Assembly: GCA_964468435.1 (NCBI GenBank)
Contig: CAYXVE010000026.1
Location: forward strand, 1-62,719
Direction of reading: 5' to 3'
Length of the DNA stretch: 62,719 nucleotides
Source: JBCCTX01 sp964468435
GTDB taxonomy: Bacteria > Bacteroidota > Bacteroidia > J057
A program made the translations under genes and the position numbers. Under the pieces are notes generated by a model. That model ran no database searches. It worked only from the letters and a program-made list of their open reading frames with translations, and was not told the DNA's origin. Each line of letters begins with the position of its first letter. Positions within the stretch are counted from its first letter, which is position 1. Shown here one piece after another: positions 9,899 to 18,053 of this stretch.

Positions 9899-10513
9899 TT
9901 ATGTTGTATGGAATGTAATACGTTCCTCGTAAGGCTCAACTAATAAAATCTTTCCATCCAATACTTCGACAACTTTCACTTTGGACCCGGTCGGGATAGC
10001 TTTTTCAGCAGTTGTCATAGCATCCAATTCCTGATAGAGATTACCAAATGTGATGTGTATTTTCCCCTTACCTTCCTTATTTGGAGGGATTTTGAGGTAC
10101 ACCTCTGCAATCTCATTTACTGCATTGTATAAATTGATCTTGTAGCCATCGTCCTGTAATTTTAGGAACTGTTTCAACAAGTAAGCCACTCCTACCAATG
10201 CAAGTATACCCGCTACGAGAGACCAGGCAAAAGCAGCTATTACATTTCCCCCACTACTCAGCACTACCACCCCTGTCCATCCAAATAACATAAGCCCGGC
10301 AAGTATCCCACGGAAAGAAAATAACTCTAATCCTCCCCCTGCTTCGAAATCAAATCCTCCGTCTACCTCTGTATCCAATTCTCCTACTCCTATGATACTT
10401 AGGATAAATTGTACAACAAATAATACGGTAGATACTGCAGCTATGGCCCAAAAAATCTGTGCTTCACCGGATAACTGGTTCCACCAAATATTAATTACAG
10501 ACTGATCCATCAT
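9899..10513 (-). CDS. NfeD-like membrane protein (YuaF type)
   Basis: 204 residues. Membrane segments lie near residues 18-42 and in two further stretches between ~68 and 115. A C-terminal OB-fold-like domain follows (about 125-200, with GKGKIHITFGNLYQELDAMT and GSKVKVVEVLDGKILLVEP). Short NfeD proteins lacking the protease domain (YuaF in Bacillus) are encoded beside flotillins and help to form or stabilise their membrane assemblies. The 11-bp spacing to the flotillin gene indicates an operon. The start at 10513 has a second ATG directly after it, so the exact first residue is uncertain by one. Confidence 0.85.
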   Translation of the reverse strand: MMDQSVINIWWNQLSGEAQIFWAIAAVSTVLFVVQFILSIIGVGELDTEVDGGFDFEAGGGLELFSFRGILAGLMLFGWTGVVVLSSGGNVIAAFAWSLVAGILALVGVAYLLKQFLKLQDDGYKINLYNAVNEIAEVYLKIPPNKEGKGKIHITFGNLYQELDAMTTAEKAIPTGSKVKVVEVLDGKILLVEPYEERITFHTT

Positions 10514-10614
10514 GTTGAAATCAATGTTACTTGAATGATTTTCTTTATCATACTACGAAAATCCTATTATAGTTACGCCATTCAATTGAATTACTTTCAA
10601 ATTCTCCGCTTCAA

Positions 10615-10971
10615 TTACCAATATGACCTGACCTCCGTTTCACTCATGATTAACCAGTCTGTACTTTTTATTTGTTCCCTTACTTCCTCAAAATGCAACT
10701 CAAATAGACGGATGAGTTGATGTTTGGTAATATTGCCTACATCCAAAAACAGAAGCTTTTCAGGAACACCCTTACGGAAATACAGGTCTATGAAATCGAC
10801 GTCCTTGGAGATCATGATATAATGATATCTCTTCGCCCAGGTAGCGATGTGTTCATCACTTTGCCGATCCGAATCTGACAGATCATTGGCATGCATGGCA
10901 TGCTGTCTCTGTTGCTCTAACCAGTAGGTAAGTAACAAGGGAAGTTGTTCATCTAGCAACCACCTGCTCAT
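10615..10971 (-). CDS. DUF5615 PIN-like protein, orphan toxin-like
   Basis: 118 residues from the ATG at 10971; a TTG three codons earlier is open but less likely. The sequence has the DUF5615 (Mut7-C/PIN-like) signature: WLLDEQLP at the N terminus, DEHIATWAKRYHYIMISKDVDF in the middle and a late acidic/polar end. These proteins are predicted Mg-dependent RNases and are often paired with a small DUF433 antitoxin just upstream. Here the upstream neighbour is tRNA-Ala, with no room for an antitoxin, so the gene is an orphan and may be harmless or regulated elsewhere. The function is inferred from the family only. Confidence 0.75.
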   Translation of the reverse strand: MSRWLLDEQLPLLLTYWLEQQRQHAMHANDLSDSDRQSDEHIATWAKRYHYIMISKDVDFIDLYFRKGVPEKLLFLDVGNITKHQLIRLFELHFEEVREQIKSTDWLIMSETEVRSYW

Positions 10972-11012
10972 CAGCACCAATATTCAAGGAAAAATAAATA
11001 TGGTAAGAAATG

Positions 11013-11086
11013 TGGAGCATATCGGAGTCGAACCGATGACCTCTACAATGCCATTGTAGCGCTCTAGCCAGCTGAGCTAATGCCCC
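11013..11086 (-). tRNA. tRNA-Ala (anticodon GGC)
   Basis: The reverse strand folds into a full 74-nt cloverleaf. The acceptor arms are GGGGCAT and ATGCTCC with discriminator A and one G-T pair. The D arm is GCTC/GAGC. The anticodon stem CTACA/TGTAG holds the loop ATGGCAT with anticodon GGC at positions 34-36. The T arm is ATCGG/CCGAT around TTCGACT. CCA is not encoded. It reads GCC/GCT alanine codons. I saw no integrase or attachment-site duplication next to it. Confidence 0.95.
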
Positions 11087-11284
11087 ATAAGACTATCATG
11101 CAAATATAGGAATTTACTTGTTAATGGTAAAATAAATCGTAGAGCTGACACATATATCGAGTCATCCCACGCAACGTCAGACTTGTCCCAGTCATACTTC
11201 AAAATGAGGTTTTGTTTGTACGGCTGTAAAATCGTACAGCATATTTATACACCTATTTCAAGAACGTAGCCTCATAAGACTTTC

Positions 11285-11923
11285 TCATGATTTATGATAC
11301 ATCTTTTCACCTGCAAGGATCTCCAATTGCAGAAAGTTTTCTGGTGGAGGAAGTGGACATACATATTCGATATTGTAGACGCAATAGGGATTATAAGCGG
11401 TATTAAAATCCACTACTAGTTCATCCTCGATTGGTATATCCATATACCTTCCACCGCCATAAGTAGAAACATTTGTGGTGAGATCCCTGAAGGGCACAAA
11501 GTAAGTGCGCTGTGATGGGTCCAGGTACTCGTAAGCAGTAAGATCCTGAACTACGCCTTGTAGCGTGAACTGCAATTTACCTGCGATCTCTACCTGCTGC
11601 ATAGTACCATTAGTAGTCATCAATTTTAAGGTATCCCTTCGCTCTGCGGGGATCAGGATTGCATCACAGACATAAGATTCATCAATGGGAAAATAGGATA
11701 ATCCTTTGAAGTTACTTCTTTCCTCATTAGGAATGGGAGAATCTGGACTATTTGAAAAAAACAGGTCTTTCATTTCCCGCCCCTGCTCCATTTGAAGGAC
11801 ATATCCAGAAGGGTTTTTCAGAGAATAGTACTGCCAAAGAATAATCAGGATAAAAAAGATCCCAATACCAATGACGATGTAAGTACTATTTTTTCTTGAA
11901 TTCAGATCCATATTTGATGACAC
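11285..11923 (-). CDS. DUF1684 domain protein, membrane-anchored
   Basis: 212 residues. An N-terminal membrane helix (about 14-32) is followed by the DUF1684 domain, recognisable by FKGLSYFPIDESYV, TYGGGRYMDIP, VDFNTAYNPYCVYN and the ending CPLPPPENFLQLEILAGEK. The family is widespread in Bacteroidota and Actinobacteria and has no proven activity. The conserved Asn/Tyr/Cys run and the PPPEN loop suggest a binding or catalytic surface outside the cytoplasmic membrane. The upstream gene ends 55 bp away on the same strand, so cotranscription is plausible. Confidence 0.85.
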   Translation of the reverse strand: MSSNMDLNSRKNSTYIVIGIGIFFILIILWQYYSLKNPSGYVLQMEQGREMKDLFFSNSPDSPIPNEERSNFKGLSYFPIDESYVCDAILIPAERRDTLKLMTTNGTMQQVEIAGKLQFTLQGVVQDLTAYEYLDPSQRTYFVPFRDLTTNVSTYGGGRYMDIPIEDELVVDFNTAYNPYCVYNIEYVCPLPPPENFLQLEILAGEKMYHKS

Positions 11924-11946
11924 GCGCTCTATCTTGGAGAAATCTA

Positions 11947-11982
11947 TTGAACCGTAAAAGCTCCTTGAACCGTAAAAGCTAC
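11947..11982. repeat. 18-bp tandem duplication at the end of the upstream gene
   Basis: Two adjacent copies of TTGAACCGTAAAAGCTCC (11947-11964 and 11965-11982) differ at one base. The second copy covers the stop codon of the 158-residue gene at 11979, so the duplication extends the gene's 3' end into the intergenic gap. Confidence 0.9.
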
Positions 11983-12455
11983 TCCATCAGGGTATTGCTA
12001 GGAAGATAGCGTTTCATCCATGTATTTATTAGCGGCACTTCCCATTTGTCCAGGTCATCACTATGACCTAGTGAATGATCAAAAACTTTGGTCTGGGGAC
12101 CTATATGACCCTGCTGAACTAATTTTTCCATTTCATTAAAATGGATTGAGTGTATGTTGCCATCCCCATCCTTATATGATACATAAGAAGCGTCTAGCCA
12201 ATGAATTCCAAAGTCCTCCATGATTTTTCCCACTGTGTGTTTCAGACTATCAATCGAACAACCGGAAGGACGTTCTTCATTGGAATTGGCCTGTATGACG
12301 ACAAAACGATTGTACGGAATCCAGATTCGTCCTACAACCGCATCACCATGAGATTGCCATTTATTTAAAAACGTGGCGAAGGATTTTTCAAGATTTTGGC
12401 GTTGAGACTTATCTACAACGTCTGCCAGCGTATATATCCATGTGTATTGTTGCAT
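11979..12455 (-). CDS. Conserved Bacteroidota protein of unknown function
   Basis: 158 residues, soluble, with no signal peptide. The motif SGCSIDSLKHTV (near residue 64) and the N-terminal WIYTLADVV identify it as a family found almost only in Bacteroidota, sometimes mislabelled 'ABC transporter ATPase'. It has no Walker motifs, so that name is wrong. A good -7 element (TATCTTTG on the minus strand, 12481-12474) lies 19 bases upstream of the ATG, inside the 3' flank of pdxA, so it may have its own promoter as well as reading from pdxA. The function is unknown. Confidence 0.7.
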   Translation of the reverse strand: MQQYTWIYTLADVVDKSQRQNLEKSFATFLNKWQSHGDAVVGRIWIPYNRFVVIQANSNEERPSGCSIDSLKHTVGKIMEDFGIHWLDASYVSYKDGDGNIHSIHFNEMEKLVQQGHIGPQTKVFDHSLGHSDDLDKWEVPLINTWMKRYLPSNTLME

Positions 12456-12492
12456 GATGAGTTTTTACAGTTGCAAAGATACAAAAGCATAT

Positions 12493-13617
12493 TTATATAA
12501 CGTCAGATTCTTCGTCGAGTTCTGGTAATGGTTCTTCGTCCTCGTCTTTTGTAATAACTTTATGCTTTTGCATAGATTTGAGTGCATTTTCTTGCAAAGA
12601 GATGTTGGTAGTTCGATTGCGATACACATCTATGGCCAGATAGAGTGACTGCCTGAGGCTTTCTGGATCAGCAATATTTTTCCCTGCAATATCGAAGGCT
12701 ACACCATGGTCGGGGGATGTACGTATAAAGGAAATGCCTGCTGTGAAATTCACTCCAGAATAACCAGCCAGTAATTTAAAAGGTACCAAGCCTTGATCGT
12801 GATACATCGCGAGTACTCCGTCAAACTTCCGAAAGCTCATCGCACCAAAAAACCCATCTGCCGGATAGGGTCCCTGCACGAGAATACCCTTTTTCTGTAA
12901 TTCATTGATCGCAGGGATAATGATCTCTGATTCTTCTCTGCCCAAAAGATCATGGTCTCCAGCATGTGGATTCAACCCCAGTACTGCAATTAGCGGACGC
13001 TGAATGTTGAAGTCCATCCGCAGGGACTCATGCATCAACTCAGCTTTGCGAATGATGCTATTGACAGATATGTTTAAGGCAACATTTTTAATTGCTACGT
13101 GATTGGTCACAAGTCCTATCCGCAGTTGTTCTGAGACCATCATCATCAGACTTTCGTCTGCACCAAATGATTGTGTCAACAATTCTGTGTGGCCGCGGAA
13201 AGTATTGTCTTGTTTCTGAAATGTAGATTTATCTACGGGCATGGTGACTATAGCATCCAGCTCTTTGTGAAGCGCATCTTCTACAGCCCGCTTTAAGGCA
13301 AGAAATGCTGCCTCTCCCCCAATATCCGAGGGTTGGCCGATTTCCACACGATCCACATCTGGAATACACTCCACAATGTTAAATTTTTTGTATTGGGCTG
13401 CAGAGGGTTTGGGCACCACACTATAATTGAACTTAGAAAGCTGCAGTATCTTCCGGTAAATATTGAGTACCTTGGATGAGCCATATAGCACTGGTATACA
13501 GAGGTCTTTGAGGCGATTGTCCTGAAAGGCTTTCAGTATCAATTCAGGACCAATCCCCCCTACATCTCCAATCGTTATTCCTACTTTTAATTTATATTCC
13601 TGGTCGTTCTTACTCAT
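12493..13617 (-). CDS. pdxA: 4-Hydroxythreonine-4-phosphate dehydrogenase
   Basis: 374 residues, covering the whole PdxA family length plus an acidic C-terminal tail. Diagnostic segments are GITIGDVGGIGPELILKAF at the N terminus, the metal-binding HTELLTQSFG, LGLNPHAGDHDLLGREE and YHDQGLVPFKLL, and the substrate-binding GVAFDIAGKNIADP. It oxidises 4-phosphohydroxy-L-threonine with NAD in the DXP-dependent pyridoxal 5'-phosphate pathway. The gene lies alone between dnaB (200 bp upstream, same strand) and the unknown 158-residue gene. The tail of about 30 residues (LPELDEESDVI at the end) is unusual but not disabling. Confidence 0.95.
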   Translation of the reverse strand: MSKNDQEYKLKVGITIGDVGGIGPELILKAFQDNRLKDLCIPVLYGSSKVLNIYRKILQLSKFNYSVVPKPSAAQYKKFNIVECIPDVDRVEIGQPSDIGGEAAFLALKRAVEDALHKELDAIVTMPVDKSTFQKQDNTFRGHTELLTQSFGADESLMMMVSEQLRIGLVTNHVAIKNVALNISVNSIIRKAELMHESLRMDFNIQRPLIAVLGLNPHAGDHDLLGREESEIIIPAINELQKKGILVQGPYPADGFFGAMSFRKFDGVLAMYHDQGLVPFKLLAGYSGVNFTAGISFIRTSPDHGVAFDIAGKNIADPESLRQSLYLAIDVYRNRTTNISLQENALKSMQKHKVITKDEDEEPLPELDEESDVI

Positions 13618-13816
13618 AATAGATAACCTTTTAGGTTTATGATCTCATAAGGGCGCAATCCAGGAGACAAGAATCCTATCTCCTGTTCAATGAATACCAA
13701 TACCAGTATAGACTGACAAACTACAATTTATCAGATAAATTAAAAAAAACGCAGTCATTATCCCTTATGAAGGACTTAACTCCAAACTACCTCTCTATGC
13801 CAAAAGATATATGCGA

Positions 13817-15400
13817 TCAGAATGGCGCGTCTAAATCAGTCTGAGCGGTAGAGCTGGTTCCAGCGGAATCGCCCGTTGAAAGGTCGTTATTCATTTTCGA
13901 TTCACGCGTTACTTTTTTAAGACCTTGTTGATTATATTCCTTGTAAACGTTTTCGATATCTGTATTTTCACTGTAGTTCCAGTCCCCAAATTTACCGTAT
14001 TGTCCGACAAACTGCAGTTTTACGGTACCAGTAGGGCCATTTCTCTGCTTGGCGATAATCAACTCTGCAAGTCCCAGTGTAGAGTTTCCTTCATCATCTG
14101 TTTCAAAGCCATAATATTCAGGACGATAAAGAAACATAACCATATCTGCATCCTGTTCGATAGATCCACTCTCCCGGAGGTCGCTCAGTACGGGTCTGCG
14201 ATCTCCCCCTCTACTTTCCACAGCACGACTCAGCTGCGATAATGCAATAACGCATACGTCTAGTTCTTTGGCAAGTTCTTTCAGGGCACGGGATATCGCA
14301 GCAATTTCCTGTTCGCGATTTCCGTTTTTGGAAGAATTGCCAGACATAAGCTGCAGGTAGTCGACAATCACCATGCCTATGTTTTTCTCGGCTTTCAATC
14401 TCCGGCATTTTGCTCTCAGGTCAAATACTGAGAGGGCTGGTGTATCATCAATAAAAATTGAAGCTTTGTTGAGATTCCCAATCCGGTGAAGCAGTTGCTT
14501 CCATTCGTACTCCTCAAGTCGCCCTGTTCTGACTTTTTGCGCATCCAGCTCTGCTTCAGAGCAGATCATGCGTTGAGTGAGCTGTACAGCTGCCATCTCC
14601 AGAGAGAAGAATGCTACAGGCTCACTAAACCGCATGGCAGCATGCCGGGCTAGGGTAAGTGTAAGTGCTGTTTTACCCATCGCTGGACGGGCAGCGATAA
14701 TCACCAAATCTGTTTTTTGCCAACCTGCAGTCATTTTATCCAGTTCCATAAAACCCGAAGGAATTCCTGTTACACTACTGTCCTTACCTCTCATCTCTTC
14801 AAGTCTTTCCAGGGTTTTGAGGACCAGCTCGGGCATGGAGGCATAGTTCCGCCGGAGATTGGTCTCAGATATCTCAAACAATTTCTGTTCAGTATTGTCT
14901 AGAAGGTCAAATACATCTGTGGTTTCATCATATGCCGATTGTATAACCTGATCGGAAATCGTAATCAACTGCCTGAGGATAAACTTCTCAGCGACGACAC
15001 GAGCGTGATATTCGATATTCGCTGCGGAGGCTACCCTAGAGGTCAGTTCAGTAAGATAAAATGCCCCCCCCGTCTTTTTGAGCAGATCATTTTTCCTGAG
15101 AGAATTTTTGACCGTAAGGATATCAATAGGCTCTGAATTCTGAAATAGCTCTATAATGATCTCATAGATAAATTTATTGGCGTCTTTGTAAAACATGTGA
15201 GGTTTCAGGATATCGATAACCCTGTGAAGTGCGTCTTTTTCTAGCAATAAAGCTCCGAGGACAGCCTCTTCCATGTCCAGAGCCTGGGGAGGCAACTTAC
15301 CCGTACCGCTCTGCGGCGGGTTGAAGGCTCTTACATTCTCAAATTCCGCAGAATAGCTTTGCTGGCTTTTCCTAGGTGTGTTGCTTGAATCACTGATCAT
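13817..15400 (-). CDS. dnaB: Replicative DNA helicase DnaB
   Basis: 527 residues. An N-terminal DnaB-N helical domain (about 35-140, starting PPQALDMEEAVLGALLLEKD) leads through a linker to the RecA-like helicase. Walker A is AARPAMGKTA near residue 238 and Walker B is MVIVDYLQLMSG near 345. DADMVMFLYRPEYYG and the C-terminal LQFVGQYGKFGDW are typical. There is no intein. It is the hexameric 5'-3' replicative helicase. The extra N-terminal ~35 residues and the Ser/Thr-rich tail ending DLDAPF are typical of Bacteroidota. Two DnaA-box-like sites lie upstream (15549-15634). Confidence 0.97.
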   Translation of the reverse strand: MISDSSNTPRKSQQSYSAEFENVRAFNPPQSGTGKLPPQALDMEEAVLGALLLEKDALHRVIDILKPHMFYKDANKFIYEIIIELFQNSEPIDILTVKNSLRKNDLLKKTGGAFYLTELTSRVASAANIEYHARVVAEKFILRQLITISDQVIQSAYDETTDVFDLLDNTEQKLFEISETNLRRNYASMPELVLKTLERLEEMRGKDSSVTGIPSGFMELDKMTAGWQKTDLVIIAARPAMGKTALTLTLARHAAMRFSEPVAFFSLEMAAVQLTQRMICSEAELDAQKVRTGRLEEYEWKQLLHRIGNLNKASIFIDDTPALSVFDLRAKCRRLKAEKNIGMVIVDYLQLMSGNSSKNGNREQEIAAISRALKELAKELDVCVIALSQLSRAVESRGGDRRPVLSDLRESGSIEQDADMVMFLYRPEYYGFETDDEGNSTLGLAELIIAKQRNGPTGTVKLQFVGQYGKFGDWNYSENTDIENVYKEYNQQGLKKVTRESKMNNDLSTGDSAGTSSTAQTDLDAPF

Positions 15401-15548
15401 GAGTTCTCTTGATATTTCACTTACATTTCAAACTGCGTAAATATACTATTACTACATGAGAGATGTACTGCTGCAAATATCTTGATCACATTGATAATTC
15501 TCACTGATCTTCAGAAACTTATCTCAAAATTTAACGCTTTAGTAAGAG

Positions 15549-15634
15549 TTTTCCACAAAAGCTGTTTCTGGTAAGTCCCAAAAGGAACCTGTATTTAAGG
15601 GCTACTCCTAACTTATAAACAACCTTGTGGATAA
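15549..15634. promoter_or_regulatory. Two DnaA-box-like sites upstream of dnaB
   Basis: TTTTCCACA on plus at 15549-15557 (one mismatch to TTATCCACA) and a perfect TTATCCACA on minus at 15634-15626. Both lie in the dnaB leader, 149-234 bases from its start codon. They may mark DnaA control of dnaB. Two boxes are too few to call an origin. Confidence 0.4.
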
Positions 15635-15684
15635 AAAGAAGGCAAAAGTGAATAAATCACATAAAATACTAGCAAGACAACTAT

Positions 15685-16638
15685 TTATACTGCTTCATTA
15701 TTTTGCAGTTGCTGTTTCCGGGATCTTAACTGAGACGGAGTAGGTATTTTCAATGACCTGAACAGTCTGCCTCCAATAATCTTCGGGTAAGTAAAAATAT
15801 AATAGTGAAAAAATACAGCTAATGCACTGGAGAACGCCAGAAAAAAACGATCTAAAGGTTTCATCTTGCGGTATACACCGAAATCTTTATAAATGACGTA
15901 GAAGGTTTCGAGCGTGATACGGATAAAAGGAAAATAGGCCCAGATCTTGGGGAGTCCAAGGATTCTGACGATTCTGCCAAAGCCTGATCCACCTGAAACG
16001 CCTCCTTCGTAGTCTTTATTATATCCCACTACATCGAGGTTTTTGATTTTTCCTTTATAGGCATTTGCAGCAACAAAGTGCCAGTCTCCTGCGAGACTAG
16101 TTTTTACAGGTGTACGCCGTATACGTGAATTGCGGTGAAGGCCATACCAAAGTGCACCCTGAACGACCTTTGCATAATATTGAAATACTCTTTTGGAAGG
16201 ATTGTAGTGTTCAAGTGTGAGACCTTCTTCACAGTATTCCAGCCTCCCATCTTTCCAGTAATTTATTTTCCCAATGACCGTAACATAGTCGGGATTTTGC
16301 TCCATAAAATCTACATAAGCATGTAGCACCTTGGGAACAAGCTCATCATCAGAAGCCACCCACATAAAATATTTACCCCGAGCAAGATCCCGACACGCTT
16401 CAAAGTTGGGATAGGGCCCCTGATTCTTTGCATGGCGGATATAATGAATTCTGGAATCTGCATTCATCATTTCCTGGCACAGCGACTCCGTATCATCAGA
16501 GGATGCATTATCAGAGATAATGATCTCCAAATTATCATAATTTTGGTTCAGAATAGATTTGACAGCCTTGCCCAAGGTGTGAGCCCGATTATAGGTGGGA
16601 ATACCTACGGATACCAGCGGTTGTTTCGAATAACTCAT
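15685..16638 (-). CDS. Family 2 glycosyltransferase
   Basis: 317 residues. The N terminus is a GT-A nucleotide-sugar fold: VSVGIPTYNRAHTLGKAVKS, then IIISDNASSDDT, and the metal-binding region MWVASDDELVP near residue 95 (DDE in place of the usual DxD). A hydrophobic segment near residue 270-285 (FFLAFSSALAVFFHYYIF) suggests peripheral or single-span association with the inner membrane. It probably adds a sugar to a polysaccharide, O-antigen or lipid. It stands alone, without other polysaccharide genes nearby, so the acceptor cannot be guessed. Confidence 0.88.
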   Translation of the reverse strand: MSYSKQPLVSVGIPTYNRAHTLGKAVKSILNQNYDNLEIIISDNASSDDTESLCQEMMNADSRIHYIRHAKNQGPYPNFEACRDLARGKYFMWVASDDELVPKVLHAYVDFMEQNPDYVTVIGKINYWKDGRLEYCEEGLTLEHYNPSKRVFQYYAKVVQGALWYGLHRNSRIRRTPVKTSLAGDWHFVAANAYKGKIKNLDVVGYNKDYEGGVSGGSGFGRIVRILGLPKIWAYFPFIRITLETFYVIYKDFGVYRKMKPLDRFFLAFSSALAVFFHYYIFTYPKIIGGRLFRSLKIPTPSQLRSRKQQLQNNEAV

Positions 16639-16808
16639 AAATTACATATAGCCAGTAATAATAAATGATTATAAAATTATAAATCCTAATCTTAGAATAT
16701 GAATTGATTCTAATGAATTGTTATTTAATTCACATGAATGGCAGTAAATTAAACAATGAATTATAGAAATTAAAAATTACAATTGCTTATAAATTAACAT
16801 ATTGAGGT

Positions 16809-17315
16809 ATGATCCCTATTAGAATTGGCTTTGGATATGATACACACAGACTTGAAACAGGCAGGAAACTGATGCTTGGTGGTATTGAAATACCCCATGA
16901 AATGGGGCTGAAAGGACATTCAGATGCTGATGTCCTTCTGCATGCTATCTGTGATGCCATGCTAGGTGCATTGAATCTAAGGGATATCGGATATCATTTC
17001 CCCAATACAGATCCCCAGTATAAGGACGCAGATAGCCGGATATTTGTGACTGAAACCCTTAAAATCGTTAAGGAATATAATTTTGGGGTTGGAAATATTG
17101 ACTGTACGATCGTTGCTGAAAGGCCCAAACTAAATCCGCATATCCCTCGGATGCAGGAAGAGATTGCCAGACTGCTCAGCGTAGAAAAAAATTATATTTC
17201 CATTAAAGCCACGACTAACGAAAAAATGGATGATGTAGGAGATCAACAAGGTATGATCGCATATGCAGTAATTACCTTATATGAGCAGTCATTTTACGAC
17301 AAGTGGCTTTCCTGA
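16809..17315 (+). CDS. ispF: 2-C-methyl-D-erythritol 2,4-cyclodiphosphate synthase
   Basis: 168 residues, the normal length. IGFGYDTHRL supplies the zinc ligands Asp and His, GHSDADVLLHAICDAMLGA the third His and the substrate loop, and ATTNEKMDDVG the C-terminal nucleotide-binding part. It converts CDP-methylerythritol 2-phosphate to the cyclic diphosphate in the MEP isoprenoid pathway. The enzyme is a trimer with sites at subunit interfaces. It stands alone; the region upstream (16639-16808) is very AT-rich with no clear promoter consensus. Confidence 0.97.
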   Translation: MIPIRIGFGYDTHRLETGRKLMLGGIEIPHEMGLKGHSDADVLLHAICDAMLGALNLRDIGYHFPNTDPQYKDADSRIFVTETLKIVKEYNFGVGNIDCTIVAERPKLNPHIPRMQEEIARLLSVEKNYISIKATTNEKMDDVGDQQGMIAYAVITLYEQSFYDKWLS

Positions 17316-17325
17316 AGCTGAAAAA

Positions 17326-17355
17326 TTGATTATTGCGCTACTGTTCCTATTTTTG
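17326..17355 (+). promoter_or_regulatory. Bacteroidota-type promoter for the DUF4178 cluster
   Basis: TTG at 17326-17328, a 19-bp spacer, and TATTTTTG at 17348-17355, matching the TTTG-N19-TAnnTTTG pattern. Transcription would start near 17362, about 20 bases before the ATG at 17381. Confidence 0.6.
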
Positions 17356-17380
17356 TGGAATAATTGTGTAGTTTAGAAAT

Positions 17381-18010
17381 ATGTTTATCAGAGAGTTCGA
17401 ATGTCCTTCCTGTGGTGCACCAGTACCGAGAAATCATCCATCTACCAAAACCCTCTGCTGTACCCATTGTGGACAAACAAGCCACCTGATGGCTAAATCT
17501 CTAGAAGCCGTGGGAAATCAGCACTTGTTAATAGATTACGGTTCTATTATAAAAATAGGGCAACAGATCACCCTGGGATCTGAGAAACTATTGGTTCTAG
17601 GTAAGATCAGGCTCGAATACGAGGATGGATTCTGGGATGAGTGGTTTGCTCAGGAACTGGATCATGGTGAAGAGAGGTGGATACAGGAAGACGATGGTAG
17701 CTTTGTCCTGTTTATTCAAAAGAAAGAGTTTTCAACCCACATTCAATGGGATCATATAATTGTAGGAGAAGAAACTGATTTTCAGGGAGAATGGGAACCT
17801 GTGTTTGTCACATCAAAAAGCCATGCATCCGTAAAGGGAGGAGAAGGAGAACTACCCTTCAGAATCATCCCGGGTGAACCGGCCGATTTTATAGATGGTA
17901 TCTGGCAGGGTAAACCTATCAGTCTGGAAATGTTGCCAGATGCAAAGCCTTTTTTCGTTGGGATTCCCCTCAATACTGAAACATTTATCGAAGTCATCAA
18001 AAAATCATGA
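17381..18010 (+). CDS. DUF4178 protein with zinc ribbon
   Basis: 209 residues. An N-terminal zinc ribbon (CPSCGAPV, then CTHCGQ, residues 9-34) is followed by a DUF4178 domain (about residues 55-200, with DEWFAQELDHGEERWIQEDDG). DUF4178 has no known reaction. In other Bacteroidota and Actinobacteria it sits beside polyamine synthase or membrane-stress genes. No membrane helix is visible. It is the first gene of a plus-strand cluster with a second, larger DUF4178 gene 43 bp downstream and is probably cotranscribed with it. Confidence 0.8.
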   Translation: MFIREFECPSCGAPVPRNHPSTKTLCCTHCGQTSHLMAKSLEAVGNQHLLIDYGSIIKIGQQITLGSEKLLVLGKIRLEYEDGFWDEWFAQELDHGEERWIQEDDGSFVLFIQKKEFSTHIQWDHIIVGEETDFQGEWEPVFVTSKSHASVKGGEGELPFRIIPGEPADFIDGIWQGKPISLEMLPDAKPFFVGIPLNTETFIEVIKKS

Positions 18011-18053
18011 TGATCTGAACAAGGATTAACTTTGTATATCATAGTCATATTAT

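Noticed and set aside
11013..11086. tRNA-Ala as attachment site of an integrated element
   Set aside because: No integrase and no duplicated tRNA end could be found on either side.
11216..11245. Small inverted repeats near 11220 (TGTACG/CGTACA and GCTGT/ACAGC)
   Set aside because: The stems are short and mutually exclusive and lack a T-run; not convincing as a terminator.
11979..12455. Label 'ABC transporter ATPase' for the 158-residue protein
   Set aside because: There is no Walker A or B motif and the length is too short for an ABC ATPase.
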